Assembly: GCF_001758225.1 (NCBI RefSeq)
Contig: NZ_MAST01000003.1
Coordinates: 120,494 to 184,493 of the forward strand
Length of the DNA stretch: 64,000 nt
Direction: 5' to 3'
Source: Humibacillus sp. DSM 29435
GTDB lineage: Bacteria; Actinomycetota; Actinomycetes; Actinomycetales; Dermatophilaceae
Shown here piece after piece: positions 24,784-32,949 of this stretch. Each line of letters opens with the position of its first letter. The stretch's first letter is position 1. Position numbers and translations under genes: made by a program. The notes below the pieces were generated by a model that saw only the letters and a list, made by a program, of their open reading frames with translations, did no database searches and was not told where the DNA came from.

Positions 24784-25503
24784 TCAGTCGGCGACCAGCT
24801 CGACCTCGAAGCCCTCCCCGCTCTCGAGGTAGGCGGCGTACTGGTCGGGCCCCCCTGCGTGCGGATGCCGGTCGGCGAACATCAGCGACCAGCCACCCTG
24901 TTCGCAGTCGGTGGCCACGGCATCGACCTCGGCTCGCGAGCCCGCATGAAAGGCAAGGTGGTTGACTCCCGCTCGCTTTCTCTCGTGAGCGCCCGCCACG
25001 ACGTCGGGGCCCGACTCCACCACGATGTAGAGACTGCCCAGCTCCCACGCCTGACCGTGGCCCCAGTCGTCACCGAGCCGGAAGCCGAGCCGGTCGAGCA
25101 ACCACCCCCACTCCCGCGCGGCAGCCGTGATGTCGGACACCCAGATCTCGACGTGGTGCAGTGAACCGCGTGGCCCGCTCGTCAGAGCCGGCTCGCCATC
25201 GAAGTCCCAACGGGCCAGCGCGAGGTCGGCCCGACCACCCTCGAGGAGGCCGCGCACCATCGGGGTTCCCTCGGCGCGCCAGTGCTCGCGAGCCTCGTCC
25301 TCGTGGCACTGCGGTGGGCGCCCGTCGGCGCGGATGACCCGCCACCACGGCACGTCGGAGCCGTACCGGCTCATCACCGTGCCCACGGTGCGCGGGCCGA
25401 GGCCCCCCAGCCGTTTGGCGATGTCGCCGTAAGCGAGCACCCGCCCCTCGGGGATGCGCGCCACGAGGTCGAGCACGCGGGCGGCGTGATCCTCCACCGA
25501 CAC
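24784..25503 (-). CDS. Fusion of alkyltransferase-like (ATL) DNA-binding domain and VOC domain
   Basis: A 239-residue two-domain protein. Residues 1-105 are an MGMT-type DNA-binding fold (VLDLVARIPEGRVLAYGDIA and TVGTVMSRYG). The alkyl-accepting Cys-His of MGMT is replaced by Trp-Trp (VPWWRVIRADG at about 51-61), so it should bind alkylated guanine without repairing it, as ATL proteins do. Residues about 114-239 are a vicinal-oxygen-chelate (glyoxalase-like) domain: LHHVEIWVSDITAAAREWG, GVNHLAFHAGSRAEVDAV and a C-terminal glutamate in EGFEVELV. The GTG at 25503 follows AGGAGACATC. It lies 68 bases upstream of adnA and just downstream of moeZ. ATL-VOC fusion is unusual; the VOC substrate is unknown. 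Confidence 0.9.
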   Translation of the reverse strand: MSVEDHAARVLDLVARIPEGRVLAYGDIAKRLGGLGPRTVGTVMSRYGSDVPWWRVIRADGRPPQCHEDEAREHWRAEGTPMVRGLLEGGRADLALARWDFDGEPALTSGPRGSLHHVEIWVSDITAAAREWGWLLDRLGFRLGDDWGHGQAWELGSLYIVVESGPDVVAGAHERKRAGVNHLAFHAGSRAEVDAVATDCEQGGWSLMFADRHPHAGGPDQYAAYLESGEGFEVELVAD

Positions 25504-25533
25504 GATGTCTCCTGCGTTCTCTCGGGTTCTCGG

Positions 25534-26709
25534 TCAGTACTCGGGCTGGCTCGGGTCGATCTCGCGCAGATACGCCAAGATGCCGCCCTCGACGTTGGCG
25601 ACGTCGGTGAAGCCCGCCTCCAGCGCGAGCCGGGTGGCCTCGGCCGAACGGCCGCCGACCTTGCAGTGGATCAGCACCCGACGGTCTCGTGGCAGCTCGG
25701 CGAAGGCGCCGCCGTCGCGGAATCTGTCGAGGTGGATCGGGACCGCCCCGGGGATGCTGGCGATGGACCGCTCCTGCTCACCTCGAACGTCGACGAGCAC
25801 CGGGGGGTGGGGGCTCGCCAGCTCAGCCGCCATGGCACTGACCGACACGGAGGGCAGGTCGGTCGTGGTTGCCCCGCCCACCGGCATCCCGCAGAACTGC
25901 TCATAGTCGACCAGCTCGGTGACGGTCGGGGAGTCGCCACAGACCGGGCAGTCGGGGTCGCGGCGCACCGTGAGGTCGTCCCAGGTCTGGCGCAGGGCGT
26001 CGTGCACGAGCAGACGCCCGACCAGTGGCTCACCGATGCCGAGCAGCAGCTTGACCGTCTCGGTCGACTGCACCGACCCGATGGCGGCGCAGAGCACGCC
26101 GAGCACGCCTCCCTCGGCGCAGCTCGGCACCGTGCCGGGGGGCGGCGGCTCGGGGAAGACGCAGCGGTAGCAAGGGCCGTGCCCCGCCCACCACACCGAG
26201 ACCTGCCCGTCGAACCGCAGGATCGAGGCCCAGACGTGGGGCTTGCCCAACAGCACGCACGCGTCGTTGACGAGGTAGCGGGTCGGGAAGTTGTCGGTGC
26301 CGTCGACGACCACGTCATAGTCGGCGATGACCGACAGGGCGTTGCCCGAGTCGAGCGTCACGTCGTGACGAACCACCGTGACGTGTGGGTTGACCCGGTG
26401 CACGGCCCTTTCGGCGGATGCCGTCTTCGGGTGGCCGATGTCGTCGTCGGAGTGGATGACCTGGCGGTGGAGGTTGGTCAGCTCGACGACGTCGGCGTCG
26501 ACGACCCCGATCGTGCCGACACCGGCGGCGGCGAGATAGAGCAACGCGGGCGAGCCCAGGCCGCCGGCTCCGACCACCAGCACCTTGGCCGCGGCGAGCC
26601 GCTCCTGGCCCTCCCGGCCCACGCCGGGCAGCAGGAGGTGGCGGGCGTAACGGGTGACCTCGGCCGGCTCGAGCGGCCGACCGGTCGTCACCAGGGGATC
26701 GGTGGGCAT
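25534..26709 (-). CDS. moeZ: MoeZ adenylyltransferase/sulfurtransferase
   Basis: A 391-residue fusion of an E1-like adenylyltransferase and a rhodanese. The N-terminal domain has VLVVGAGGLGSPALLYLAAA for ATP, NLHRQVIHSDDDIG, and VVDGTDNFPTRYLVND. Zinc cysteines are in CYRC and CPVC, and a conserved Cys lies in PSCAEGGVLG. The rhodanese domain has the active-site loop IHCKVGGRSAE and ends EGGILAYLREIDPS. MoeZ activates ubiquitin-like sulfur carriers such as MoaD and CysO. The ATG at 26709 follows GGTGAGGCC. It corresponds to Rv3206c and can serve the MoaE encoded at 3939-4358. Confidence 0.95.
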   Translation of the reverse strand: MPTDPLVTTGRPLEPAEVTRYARHLLLPGVGREGQERLAAAKVLVVGAGGLGSPALLYLAAAGVGTIGVVDADVVELTNLHRQVIHSDDDIGHPKTASAERAVHRVNPHVTVVRHDVTLDSGNALSVIADYDVVVDGTDNFPTRYLVNDACVLLGKPHVWASILRFDGQVSVWWAGHGPCYRCVFPEPPPPGTVPSCAEGGVLGVLCAAIGSVQSTETVKLLLGIGEPLVGRLLVHDALRQTWDDLTVRRDPDCPVCGDSPTVTELVDYEQFCGMPVGGATTTDLPSVSVSAMAAELASPHPPVLVDVRGEQERSIASIPGAVPIHLDRFRDGGAFAELPRDRRVLIHCKVGGRSAEATRLALEAGFTDVANVEGGILAYLREIDPSQPEY

Positions 26710-26861
26710 GGCCTCACCGTACTGCGGTGCCGCGCAACGACGGCTACCTGAGGCGTCATCGACCTACTGCTCGGTATGGTGATCCCGGGCTGTCGTCGCC
26801 AGGAGTCGTCCTCACGCCGACGCTCGCAGCAGGCCGAGACCCGACGCAGGCGAGGATGGCG

Positions 26862-27533
26862 ATGAACGACGACTTCCAGGCGACCCGGGGCCAGCGCCTG
26901 CCCCGCTCCGAGCGACGCGCCCAGCTGCTCGACTCCGCGCTCGGGGTCTTCGTCGAGAAGGGCTACCACCAGGCAGCCATGGACGACATCGCGGCGAGCG
27001 CCGGCGTGTCCAAGCCCGTGCTCTACCAGCACTTCCCCGGCAAGCTCGAGCTGTACCTGGCCCTGATCGACCAGCACGCCAGCGAGCTGGAGACGCTCGT
27101 GCGCGACGCCCTCGCCCTCACCGACAACAAGGCCCGCATCGCCACCATGGTCGGTGCCTACTTCGACTTCGTCAGCCAGGACGGAGCCGCCTTCCGGCTC
27201 ATCTTCGAGTCCGACCTCGCCAACGTGCCCGAGGTGCGGAGCCGGCTCGACCAGATCGACCTCACCTGTGCCCAGGCGATGGCCGACATCATCATCAGCG
27301 AGTCGTCGCTGGGCCAGCAGGAGGCGATGCTCGTCGGGGTCCAGCTGGTGAGCCTGGCCCAGACATCGGCCCGCTACTGGCTCACCCACGAGGCGACGTT
27401 GCCCAAGGAGACCGCCATCCGCGTCACGGGTTCGCTCATCCGTCGCGGCATCAGCGCCTTCCCGGCAGTGGCGAGCAAGAGCGGCGCGCGTTCCGATGGC
27501 GCGCGGGAATCGGTCGCCACCCCTGCTCGTTAA
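26862..27533 (+). CDS. TetR/AcrR family transcriptional regulator
   Basis: About 223 residues. The N-terminal helix-turn-helix is typical: RRAQLLDSALGVFVEKGYHQ, MDDIAASAGVSKPVLYQHF, then PGKLELYLALID. The C-terminal ligand and dimer domain has AAFRLIFESDLANVPEVRSR. I chose ATG 26862 because GAGG lies six bases before it; ATG 26856 is in frame and almost touching that site. It diverges from moeZ, and its location matches Rv3208 of M. tuberculosis, next to the DUF3107 gene. The target and ligand are unknown. Confidence 0.9.
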   Translation: MNDDFQATRGQRLPRSERRAQLLDSALGVFVEKGYHQAAMDDIAASAGVSKPVLYQHFPGKLELYLALIDQHASELETLVRDALALTDNKARIATMVGAYFDFVSQDGAAFRLIFESDLANVPEVRSRLDQIDLTCAQAMADIIISESSLGQQEAMLVGVQLVSLAQTSARYWLTHEATLPKETAIRVTGSLIRRGISAFPAVASKSGARSDGARESVATPAR

Positions 27534-27607
27534 GGTGGCGGTGCGGGTCGTTCCGCATCACCAGGCGCTGCAGCGCAGCGCACCAGAACGGAGAGAGTGG
27601 GTTTGAC

Positions 27608-27829
27608 GTGGAGGTTCGCATCGGCGTGCAGAACGTGGCGCGCGAGATCACCTTCGAGACGACGCTGACGGCCGACGAGCTCGTGGCCGCCGTCAAGGCG
27701 GCGCGTGGTTCCGACGTGCTCGAGCTGACCGACGACAAGGGCGGCAGGGTGATCGTGCCGACCGAGTCGATCGGCTACGTGACCACCGGCGCGGAGAAGA
27801 AGGGTGGGGTCGGCTTCGGCGCCCACTGA
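27608..27829 (+). CDS. DUF3107 family small protein
   Basis: A 73-residue protein beginning VEVRIGVQNVAREITFET (GTG 27608, with GGAGAGAG about 11 bases upstream) and ending KKGGVGFGAH. It matches the DUF3107 family (M. tuberculosis Rv3208A, also known as TB9.4), found across actinobacteria beside this TetR gene. The central DDKGGRVIVPTESIGYV is well kept. The function is unknown. It lies 74 bases after the TetR stop, in the same direction, and may share its transcript. Confidence 0.9.
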   Translation: MEVRIGVQNVAREITFETTLTADELVAAVKAARGSDVLELTDDKGGRVIVPTESIGYVTTGAEKKGGVGFGAH

Positions 27830-27898
27830 GAGGCTGCGCCCCAGAACGCGGGAGGCCACCGGAGCGTCGCCGAACATTGACGGTTCGACCGCGTGTGG

Positions 27899-27921
27899 CG
27901 TGCCTGCGATGAAGTGGGTAC
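27899..27921 (+). promoter_or_regulatory. Possible stress-sigma (SigB/SigF-type) promoter
   Basis: GGGTAC at 27916-27921 matches the -10 of actinobacterial SigB/SigF-type promoters, and a GNNTN-like -35 (GCGTG) lies about 13 bases upstream. It is about 75 bases before the GlsB-like gene, whose family is stress-linked in several bacteria. The -35 match is weak. Confidence 0.3.
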
Positions 27922-27995
27922 ATGAAAGCCTGAAGGCGGCCTGGAGACCCCGGGCCGTCACCGCCCGACACCGGGCTTGAGGGAGGGAGCACACC

Positions 27996-28259
27996 ATGAT
28001 CGGAACCATTATCGGCGCCATCGTCGCCGGCCTTGTCATCGGCGCGCTCGGCCGGCTGATCCTGCCGGGCAAGCAGAACATCTCGATCGTGATGACGATC
28101 GTCATCGGCATCGTCGCCTCGTTGGTCGGCACGTTGATCCTCGGGGGGATCTTCGGTTACGGCAACGACAACGGCGGCGTGAAGTGGTGGTACTGGATCG
28201 TCAGCGCGATTCTCGCGGCGGTCGGCATCTCGGCCTACGGCCGACTGCAGAAGAAGTAG
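27996..28259 (+). CDS. GlsB/YeaQ/YmgE family membrane protein
   Basis: An 87-residue membrane protein with three hydrophobic helices: the N-terminal IIGAIVAGLVIGALGRLI, a middle IVIGIVASLVGTLILGGIFG, and the C-terminal WIVSAILAAVGISAYG. The Gly-rich pattern and LGRLILPGKQN are the signature of the transglycosylase-associated or YeaQ/YmgE family, often linked to general stress. The ATG follows GAGGGAGGGAGCACACC. It is monocistronic, with its own terminator 32 bases after the stop. Confidence 0.93.
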   Translation: MIGTIIGAIVAGLVIGALGRLILPGKQNISIVMTIVIGIVASLVGTLILGGIFGYGNDNGGVKWWYWIVSAILAAVGISAYGRLQKK

Positions 28260-28291
28260 TCCAGACCAAGTACCGCAGGCGGATGCGTCTG

Positions 28292-28322
28292 AAGGGCCCG
28301 ACCACCATGGTCGGGCCCTTTC
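28292..28322. terminator. Strong hairpin terminator
   Basis: AAGGGCCCGACCA pairs perfectly with TGGTCGGGCCCTT around a three-base CCA loop, followed by TT. It lies between the GlsB-like gene and the convergent ferritin-like gene and can act both ways. The following 28323-28399 holds a short imperfect direct duplication (GCTCGAGCGAGAAGGCT and GCTCGAGCGGGAAGGCT). Confidence 0.88.
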
Positions 28323-28399
28323 GCCGTGCTGCTCCGTTCGCGTCTCCACCCTTGCTGCTCGAGCGAGAAGGCTGCTCGAGCGGGAAGGCTGAACGGGCC

Positions 28400-29116
28400 T
28401 CAGGCCGACAGCCCGAGGCGCTCCATGCGCCTCGTGTGCTCGTCGGTGAGCCGCACGAACATCCGCCCGAGCTCAGCCAGATCAGCCCCCGCCCGGCCCG
28501 GTGAGCCGACGAGGATGCTGGCCAGAGCGTCCCGTTCGACCCCGACGCGTTGGGCCTGCTGGATCGCCTCGCCGACGAGGCGTCGACCCCACAGCGCCAG
28601 GCGTCCGGCCACCCGCGGCTCGGCCACGATCGCGTCGCGGATCACTCCGACGATGAACTCCGCCTGCCCGGTGTCTTCGAGCACGCGGGTGACCAGGGCT
28701 CGGGTGTCGTCGTCGACATACGCGGAGATCTCGCGGTAGAAGTCCTGCGCGATGCCCTCCCCGACGTAGGCCTTGACCAGGCCCTCGAGCCAGTCGGAGG
28801 CCACGGTGCGTTCGTGGAAGGCATCCAGCGGTGCGACGAACGGCTCCATCGCGACCTCCGTCGCCACGCCCAGGGCCGCGAGACGCTCCGAGAGCAACGT
28901 GAAGTTCTTCAGCTCCTGGGCCGCCAGCATGGCGAGCGACGACTTGTGACTGAGGTCGGGGGCGAGGTCGGTGTCTTTCGCGAGCTGGGTGAAGGCCCGC
29001 AGCTCGCCGTAGGCCAGCACGCCGAGCAGGTCGGTGACGGCCGCGAGGTATCCCGGATCGGCAGGCACGGCGAACTCGACAGGGTCGGATGCGGCACGTT
29101 CGGGGAGCTCGCTCAT
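28400..29116 (-). CDS. Ferritin-like fold protein (Rv3210c type)
   Basis: A 238-residue helical protein resembling ferritin-like/MiaE-type folds. Possible metal-binding helices are GVLAYGELRAFTQLA, MLAAQELKNFTLL, GIAQDFYREISAYV and EDTGQAEFIVGVIRD, each with acidic residues at ferritin-like spacing, though the full EXXH set is not complete by eye. It is placed divergently from rhlE, exactly as Rv3210c is from Rv3211. The ATG at 29116 lacks a clear ribosome binding site; the upstream in-frame sequence is not protein-like. The function is unknown. Confidence 0.82.
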   Translation of the reverse strand: MSELPERAASDPVEFAVPADPGYLAAVTDLLGVLAYGELRAFTQLAKDTDLAPDLSHKSSLAMLAAQELKNFTLLSERLAALGVATEVAMEPFVAPLDAFHERTVASDWLEGLVKAYVGEGIAQDFYREISAYVDDDTRALVTRVLEDTGQAEFIVGVIRDAIVAEPRVAGRLALWGRRLVGEAIQQAQRVGVERDALASILVGSPGRAGADLAELGRMFVRLTDEHTRRMERLGLSA

Positions 29117-29356
29117 GCGGGCCAATCTAGTGACCTGAGCAGGAGTGCAGGCGCTTGCCGCTAGACTGGTGTCGACAACTCGGTGCCCGGTCGGCCCGAT
29201 GGTTTGCCCTGGTGGTGCCCGCGAACACGATGAGCACCGGTGGAACCGCCCGAACAGTGGCGGCCACGCGCCGTAACGACACTCTCCGATCGGCCCGTCA
29301 TGAGCCACTGAGCTCCCACGCCCTTGTGGGGTGCTCGTGCTGATCGAGAGACCTCA

Positions 29357-31102
29357 ATGACTGACCTGAACGACACGAACAGCGTCCAACCCCTGCTCGA
29401 GACGGAGTCCGACCTCACGGTCGAGGCCATCGCCGCAGAGGTCATCGAGGCACCAGCCGAGATGCCGGAAGACGTGCCCGAGGTGACCTTCGCCGACTTC
29501 GGCATCCACCCCGACATCGTCGCGGCCCTGGCCGACGGTGGCATCCTGACGCCGTTCCCCATCCAGTCGATGACCCTCCCCGTGGCGCTCGGCGGCCACG
29601 ACATCATCGGGCAGGCCAAGACCGGCACCGGCAAGACCCTTGGGTTCGGTGTGCCGATGCTCAACCAGGTCGTCGCACCCGGCGATGAGGGCTTCGACGC
29701 ACTGGCCCGACCCGGCAAGCCCCAGGCCCTTGCCGTGGCTCCGACCCGCGAGCTGGCGGTGCAGGTGGCCGGCGACCTCGAGCGGGCCGGTCGGCGGCGC
29801 GGCATCCGCGTGCTGACGGTCTACGGCGGCCGGGCCTACGAGCCGCAGATCGAAGCCCTGCGCACCGGGGTCGAGATCGTCGTCGGCACCCCCGGGCGCC
29901 TCATCGACCTGGCCAAGCAGGGCCACCTCGACCTGTCGCAGGCCAAGGTCGTCGTGCTCGACGAGGCCGACGAGATGCTCGACCTCGGCTTTCTGCCCGA
30001 CGTCGAGACCCTGATGTCGCAGACGCCCGGCAGCCGCCAGACCATGCTGTTCTCGGCCACCATGCCCGGCGCCATCGTCACCCTGGCTCGTCGCTACATG
30101 ACCCAGCCCACCCACATCCGTGCCATGGGCGACGAGAACGAGAACGCCCATACCGTCAAGGCCGTCGAGCAGTTCGTCTACCGCGCTCACGCCATGGACA
30201 AGGTCGAGATGCTCTCGCGCATGCTCCAGGCCCGCGATCGTGGCCTCACCATCATCTTCAGCCGCACCAAGCGCACCGCGGCCAAGGTCTCCGACGAGCT
30301 CGTCGACCGTGGCTTCGCCGCCGCGGCCATCCACGGCGATCTGGGTCAGGGAGCCCGCGAGCAGGCCCTGCGCGCCTTCCGCAACGGCAAGGTCGACATC
30401 CTCGTGGCCACCGACGTCGCCGCCCGCGGCATCGACGTCGACAACGTCACGCACGTCATCAACTACCAGTGCCCCGAAGACGAGAAGACCTACCTGCACC
30501 GCATCGGCCGTACGGCCCGCGCCGGCAACACCGGGGTGGCCGTCACCTTCGTCGACTGGGATGACCTGCACCGCTGGGCGCTCATCAACAAGACCCTCGA
30601 TCTCGGCATCCCGGAGCCCCAGGAGACCTACTCGAGCTCTGACCACCTCTACTCCGACCTCGACATCCCCACCGACTCCAAGGGCCGGCTGCGCAGGTCA
30701 CAGCAGACCCGCGAGGGCTTGGGCGCCGAGCAGATCGAAGACCTCGGAGAGACCGGGAAACGGCACGGCAAGAGCGGTGGTGACCGCCACACCAAGGGCG
30801 GGTCCGGTCGTGACGGTGGCAGCGCCGCCCGCCGCCCGGAGCGTGCGAGTGAGTCCCGCGACGCCGGGCCGGCCGATGACAGCGAGAGCCGTCCCCGGCG
30901 CAGCCGCAACCGTCGCCGAACGCGCGGCGGCGGGGCTGCCGCTGCGGGGTCCGCGGTGAGCGACATCGAGAGCAGCGCCGCCCCGTCGAGCGAAGCCGCC
31001 GCCACCGACGACTCCGGTCCGTCGCGCTCACCGCGCCGTCGGCGTCGGGGTGGGGCCGGCCGCGACAAGCAGACCGCGGGCGCGGGCACGTCCACCGACT
31101 GA
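29357..31102 (+). CDS. rhlE: DEAD-box RNA helicase RhlE type
   Basis: A 581-residue ATP-dependent RNA helicase. Motifs: Q motif FPIQSMTLPVALGG, Walker A AKTGTGKT, Ia PTRELA, Ib GTPGRLIDLA, DEAD in VVLDEADEMLDLGF, SAT in LFSATMP, motif IV IIFSRTKR, motif V DVAARGIDVDN and motif VI HRIGRTARAG. After about residue 420 comes an Arg/Gly/Ser-rich basic tail (RRSRNRRRTRGGG), probably RNA-binding. The 240-base gap upstream contains a TAGACT -10 candidate at 29162-29167 and a hairpin at 29310-29336 near the start codon, so a structured leader is likely. It corresponds to Rv3211. Confidence 0.95.
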   Translation: MTDLNDTNSVQPLLETESDLTVEAIAAEVIEAPAEMPEDVPEVTFADFGIHPDIVAALADGGILTPFPIQSMTLPVALGGHDIIGQAKTGTGKTLGFGVPMLNQVVAPGDEGFDALARPGKPQALAVAPTRELAVQVAGDLERAGRRRGIRVLTVYGGRAYEPQIEALRTGVEIVVGTPGRLIDLAKQGHLDLSQAKVVVLDEADEMLDLGFLPDVETLMSQTPGSRQTMLFSATMPGAIVTLARRYMTQPTHIRAMGDENENAHTVKAVEQFVYRAHAMDKVEMLSRMLQARDRGLTIIFSRTKRTAAKVSDELVDRGFAAAAIHGDLGQGAREQALRAFRNGKVDILVATDVAARGIDVDNVTHVINYQCPEDEKTYLHRIGRTARAGNTGVAVTFVDWDDLHRWALINKTLDLGIPEPQETYSSSDHLYSDLDIPTDSKGRLRRSQQTREGLGAEQIEDLGETGKRHGKSGGDRHTKGGSGRDGGSAARRPERASESRDAGPADDSESRPRRSRNRRRTRGGGAAAAGSAVSDIESSAAPSSEAAATDDSGPSRSPRRRRRGGAGRDKQTAGAGTSTD

Positions 31103-31168
31103 CCTCAGGGTGACCCTCTTGGTCACCACCGAGATGAGGTGGGCGGACACCACGAAAGGGAGCATGCG

Positions 31169-31717
31169 ATGAGGGTGCATGACGCCATCGGCGGTCGGCT
31201 TCAGGCCTTCATCGAGAGTCAGCACCTCTTCTTCGTGGCCACCGCTCCCCTGTCCGCCACGGGTCATGTGAACGTGTCGCCCAAGGGGATGGGCGACACG
31301 TTCACCGTGGTCGACGAACACACGGTCGCCTACCTCGACCTCACCGGCAGCGGGTCCGAGACCGTGGCCCACCTGCGCGAGAACGGTCGAATCACCGTGA
31401 TGTTCTGTGCCTTCGACGGGGCACCCAACATCGTGCGACTGCACGGCGCCGGTCGCTACCTCACCCCCGACGACGCCGAGTTCGCCTCTCATCGATCGCG
31501 GTTCGGTCACCATCCCGGAGCTCGTGGCCTGGTCGTCGTCGACGTCGAGCGGGTATCCGACTCGTGCGGCTACGCCGTGCCCAACCTGGCCTTCGAGAAC
31601 GACCGAGGGGTTCTCGACGCCTGGGCCCAGACCCGGGGTGAGGTCAAGCTCGCTGCCTACCACCGCGAACGCAACGCCACCTCGATCGACGGGCTCCCGG
31701 CGCTACCCTCCGACTGA
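31169..31717 (+). CDS. Pyridoxamine 5'-phosphate oxidase-like flavin-binding protein
   Basis: A 182-residue protein of the PNPOx-like split-barrel family: FFVATAPLSATGHVNVSPKG followed by YLDLTGSGSETVAHL and VMFCAFDGAPNIVRLHG. These bind FMN or F420, but the substrate is not predictable. The start is ATG 31169 (MRVHDAIGG) behind AAAGGGAGC; an ATG five bases earlier is out of frame and hits a stop at once. Same direction as rhlE with a 66-base gap. A perfect hairpin follows the stop. Confidence 0.9.
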   Translation: MRVHDAIGGRLQAFIESQHLFFVATAPLSATGHVNVSPKGMGDTFTVVDEHTVAYLDLTGSGSETVAHLRENGRITVMFCAFDGAPNIVRLHGAGRYLTPDDAEFASHRSRFGHHPGARGLVVVDVERVSDSCGYAVPNLAFENDRGVLDAWAQTRGEVKLAAYHRERNATSIDGLPALPSD

Positions 31718-31756
31718 AGCGGCCGCTTCCACGCTCAGACCCACTCCGGGCAGACG

Positions 31757-31790
31757 AACGCCGGCCGACGGGTCGACGTCGGCCGGCGTT
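31757..31790. terminator. Hairpin terminator between convergent genes
   Basis: AACGCCGGCCGACG pairs perfectly with CGTCGGCCGGCGTT, a 14-bp stem with a 6-base loop, between the PNPOx-like gene and the convergent alcohol dehydrogenase gene. No T-run. Confidence 0.8.
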
Positions 31791-31803
31791 GGTGTCCCCT
31801 GGC

Positions 31804-32853
31804 TCAGGCCGAGGGGATGGTGGAGGTGTCGATGACAAACCGGTAGCGCACGTCACCGGCGACGACACGGTCGTAGGCGGCATCCACCTCGTCGGCGCCG
31901 ATCGTCTCGATGGTCGCCGCGATGCCGTGCTCGGCACAGAAGTCGAGCATCTCCTGGGTGGCCGGGATGCCACCGATGGCCGAACCGGCGATGACACGGC
32001 TACCCCCGATGACGGCGCCCGGGGGGAACTCGTAGTTGTTCGAGGGCAGCCCGACGTTGGCCATGACCCCGAGCGGCTTGAGCATCGCGAGGTAGGTGCC
32101 CATCGGCAGGTCGGCGCTCACCGTGTTGATGATGATGTCGAAGCTGGCCCGTAGCGCCTTCAGCGTCTCCTCGTCGGAGGTGGCGTGGTAACCGGTGGCT
32201 CCGAGCTGCTCGGCGTCGTCCTTCTTCGCGTCGGTGCGGCTCAGCACGCTCACTTCGGCGCCCATCGCGGCGGCGAGCTTGACGGCCATGTGGCCCAGGC
32301 CTCCGAGACCGATGACGGCTACCTTCTTGCCGGGCCCGGCGCCCCAGCGCTTGAGCGGGCTCCAGGTGGTGATGCCCGCACACAGCAGCGGCGCGGCGGC
32401 ATCCAGCTCGATGCCCTCGGGGATGCGTAGCGCGAAGTCTTCAGAGACCACGAGCTGCTGGGCGTAGCCACCCAGGGTGTCCTCGCCGTCGTAGTCCTTG
32501 CCGTTGTAGGTCGGCACCGAGCCCTTGACGCAGAACTGCTCCTCGCCGTTCTTGCAGTACTCGCACTCGCCACACGAGCCGACCATGCAGCCGACACCGA
32601 CGCGGTCGCCGACCTTGTGCTTGGTCACGCCGTCACCGACCTTGGCCACCACTCCGGCGATCTCGTGACCGGGAACCATCGGGAAGATCGCGCTGCCCCA
32701 CTCCTCCCGCACCTGGTGGATGTCGCTGTGGCAGATGCCGGCGAACTTGACGTCGATGAGGATGTCGTCGTCACGCAGGTCGCGGTGCTCAACGGTGCCG
32801 GTCTCGAACGCTGCTCCAGCGCGGGGGGCGATGATAGCTGCGGTGCTGATCAT
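31804..32853 (-). CDS. NAD(P)-dependent zinc alcohol dehydrogenase (cinnamyl-alcohol dehydrogenase type)
   Basis: A 349-residue medium-chain dehydrogenase. Catalytic zinc: Cys in GICHSDIHQVREEWG, and GHEIAGVVAKVG. The structural zinc cysteines lie in CMVGSCGECEYCKNGEEQFC. The Rossmann loop is VIGLGGLGHMAVKLAAAMGA. The motif order and NGKDYDGEDTLGGYA are those of the YahK/AdhA cinnamyl-alcohol dehydrogenase group, which reduces a broad range of aldehydes with NADPH. The ATG at 32853 follows AAGGAGATCC. It is not tightly linked to its neighbours. Confidence 0.95.
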   Translation of the reverse strand: MISTAAIIAPRAGAAFETGTVEHRDLRDDDILIDVKFAGICHSDIHQVREEWGSAIFPMVPGHEIAGVVAKVGDGVTKHKVGDRVGVGCMVGSCGECEYCKNGEEQFCVKGSVPTYNGKDYDGEDTLGGYAQQLVVSEDFALRIPEGIELDAAAPLLCAGITTWSPLKRWGAGPGKKVAVIGLGGLGHMAVKLAAAMGAEVSVLSRTDAKKDDAEQLGATGYHATSDEETLKALRASFDIIINTVSADLPMGTYLAMLKPLGVMANVGLPSNNYEFPPGAVIGGSRVIAGSAIGGIPATQEMLDFCAEHGIAATIETIGADEVDAAYDRVVAGDVRYRFVIDTSTIPSA

Positions 32854-32949
32854 GGATCTCCTTGGGGTCGTCGGCCACCGACGGTTATCGAAGCGGCACT
32901 CCTCGTTCCAGCGTCTCGCTGTAGCCGTTCATTCCCCGGAACGGAAGAC

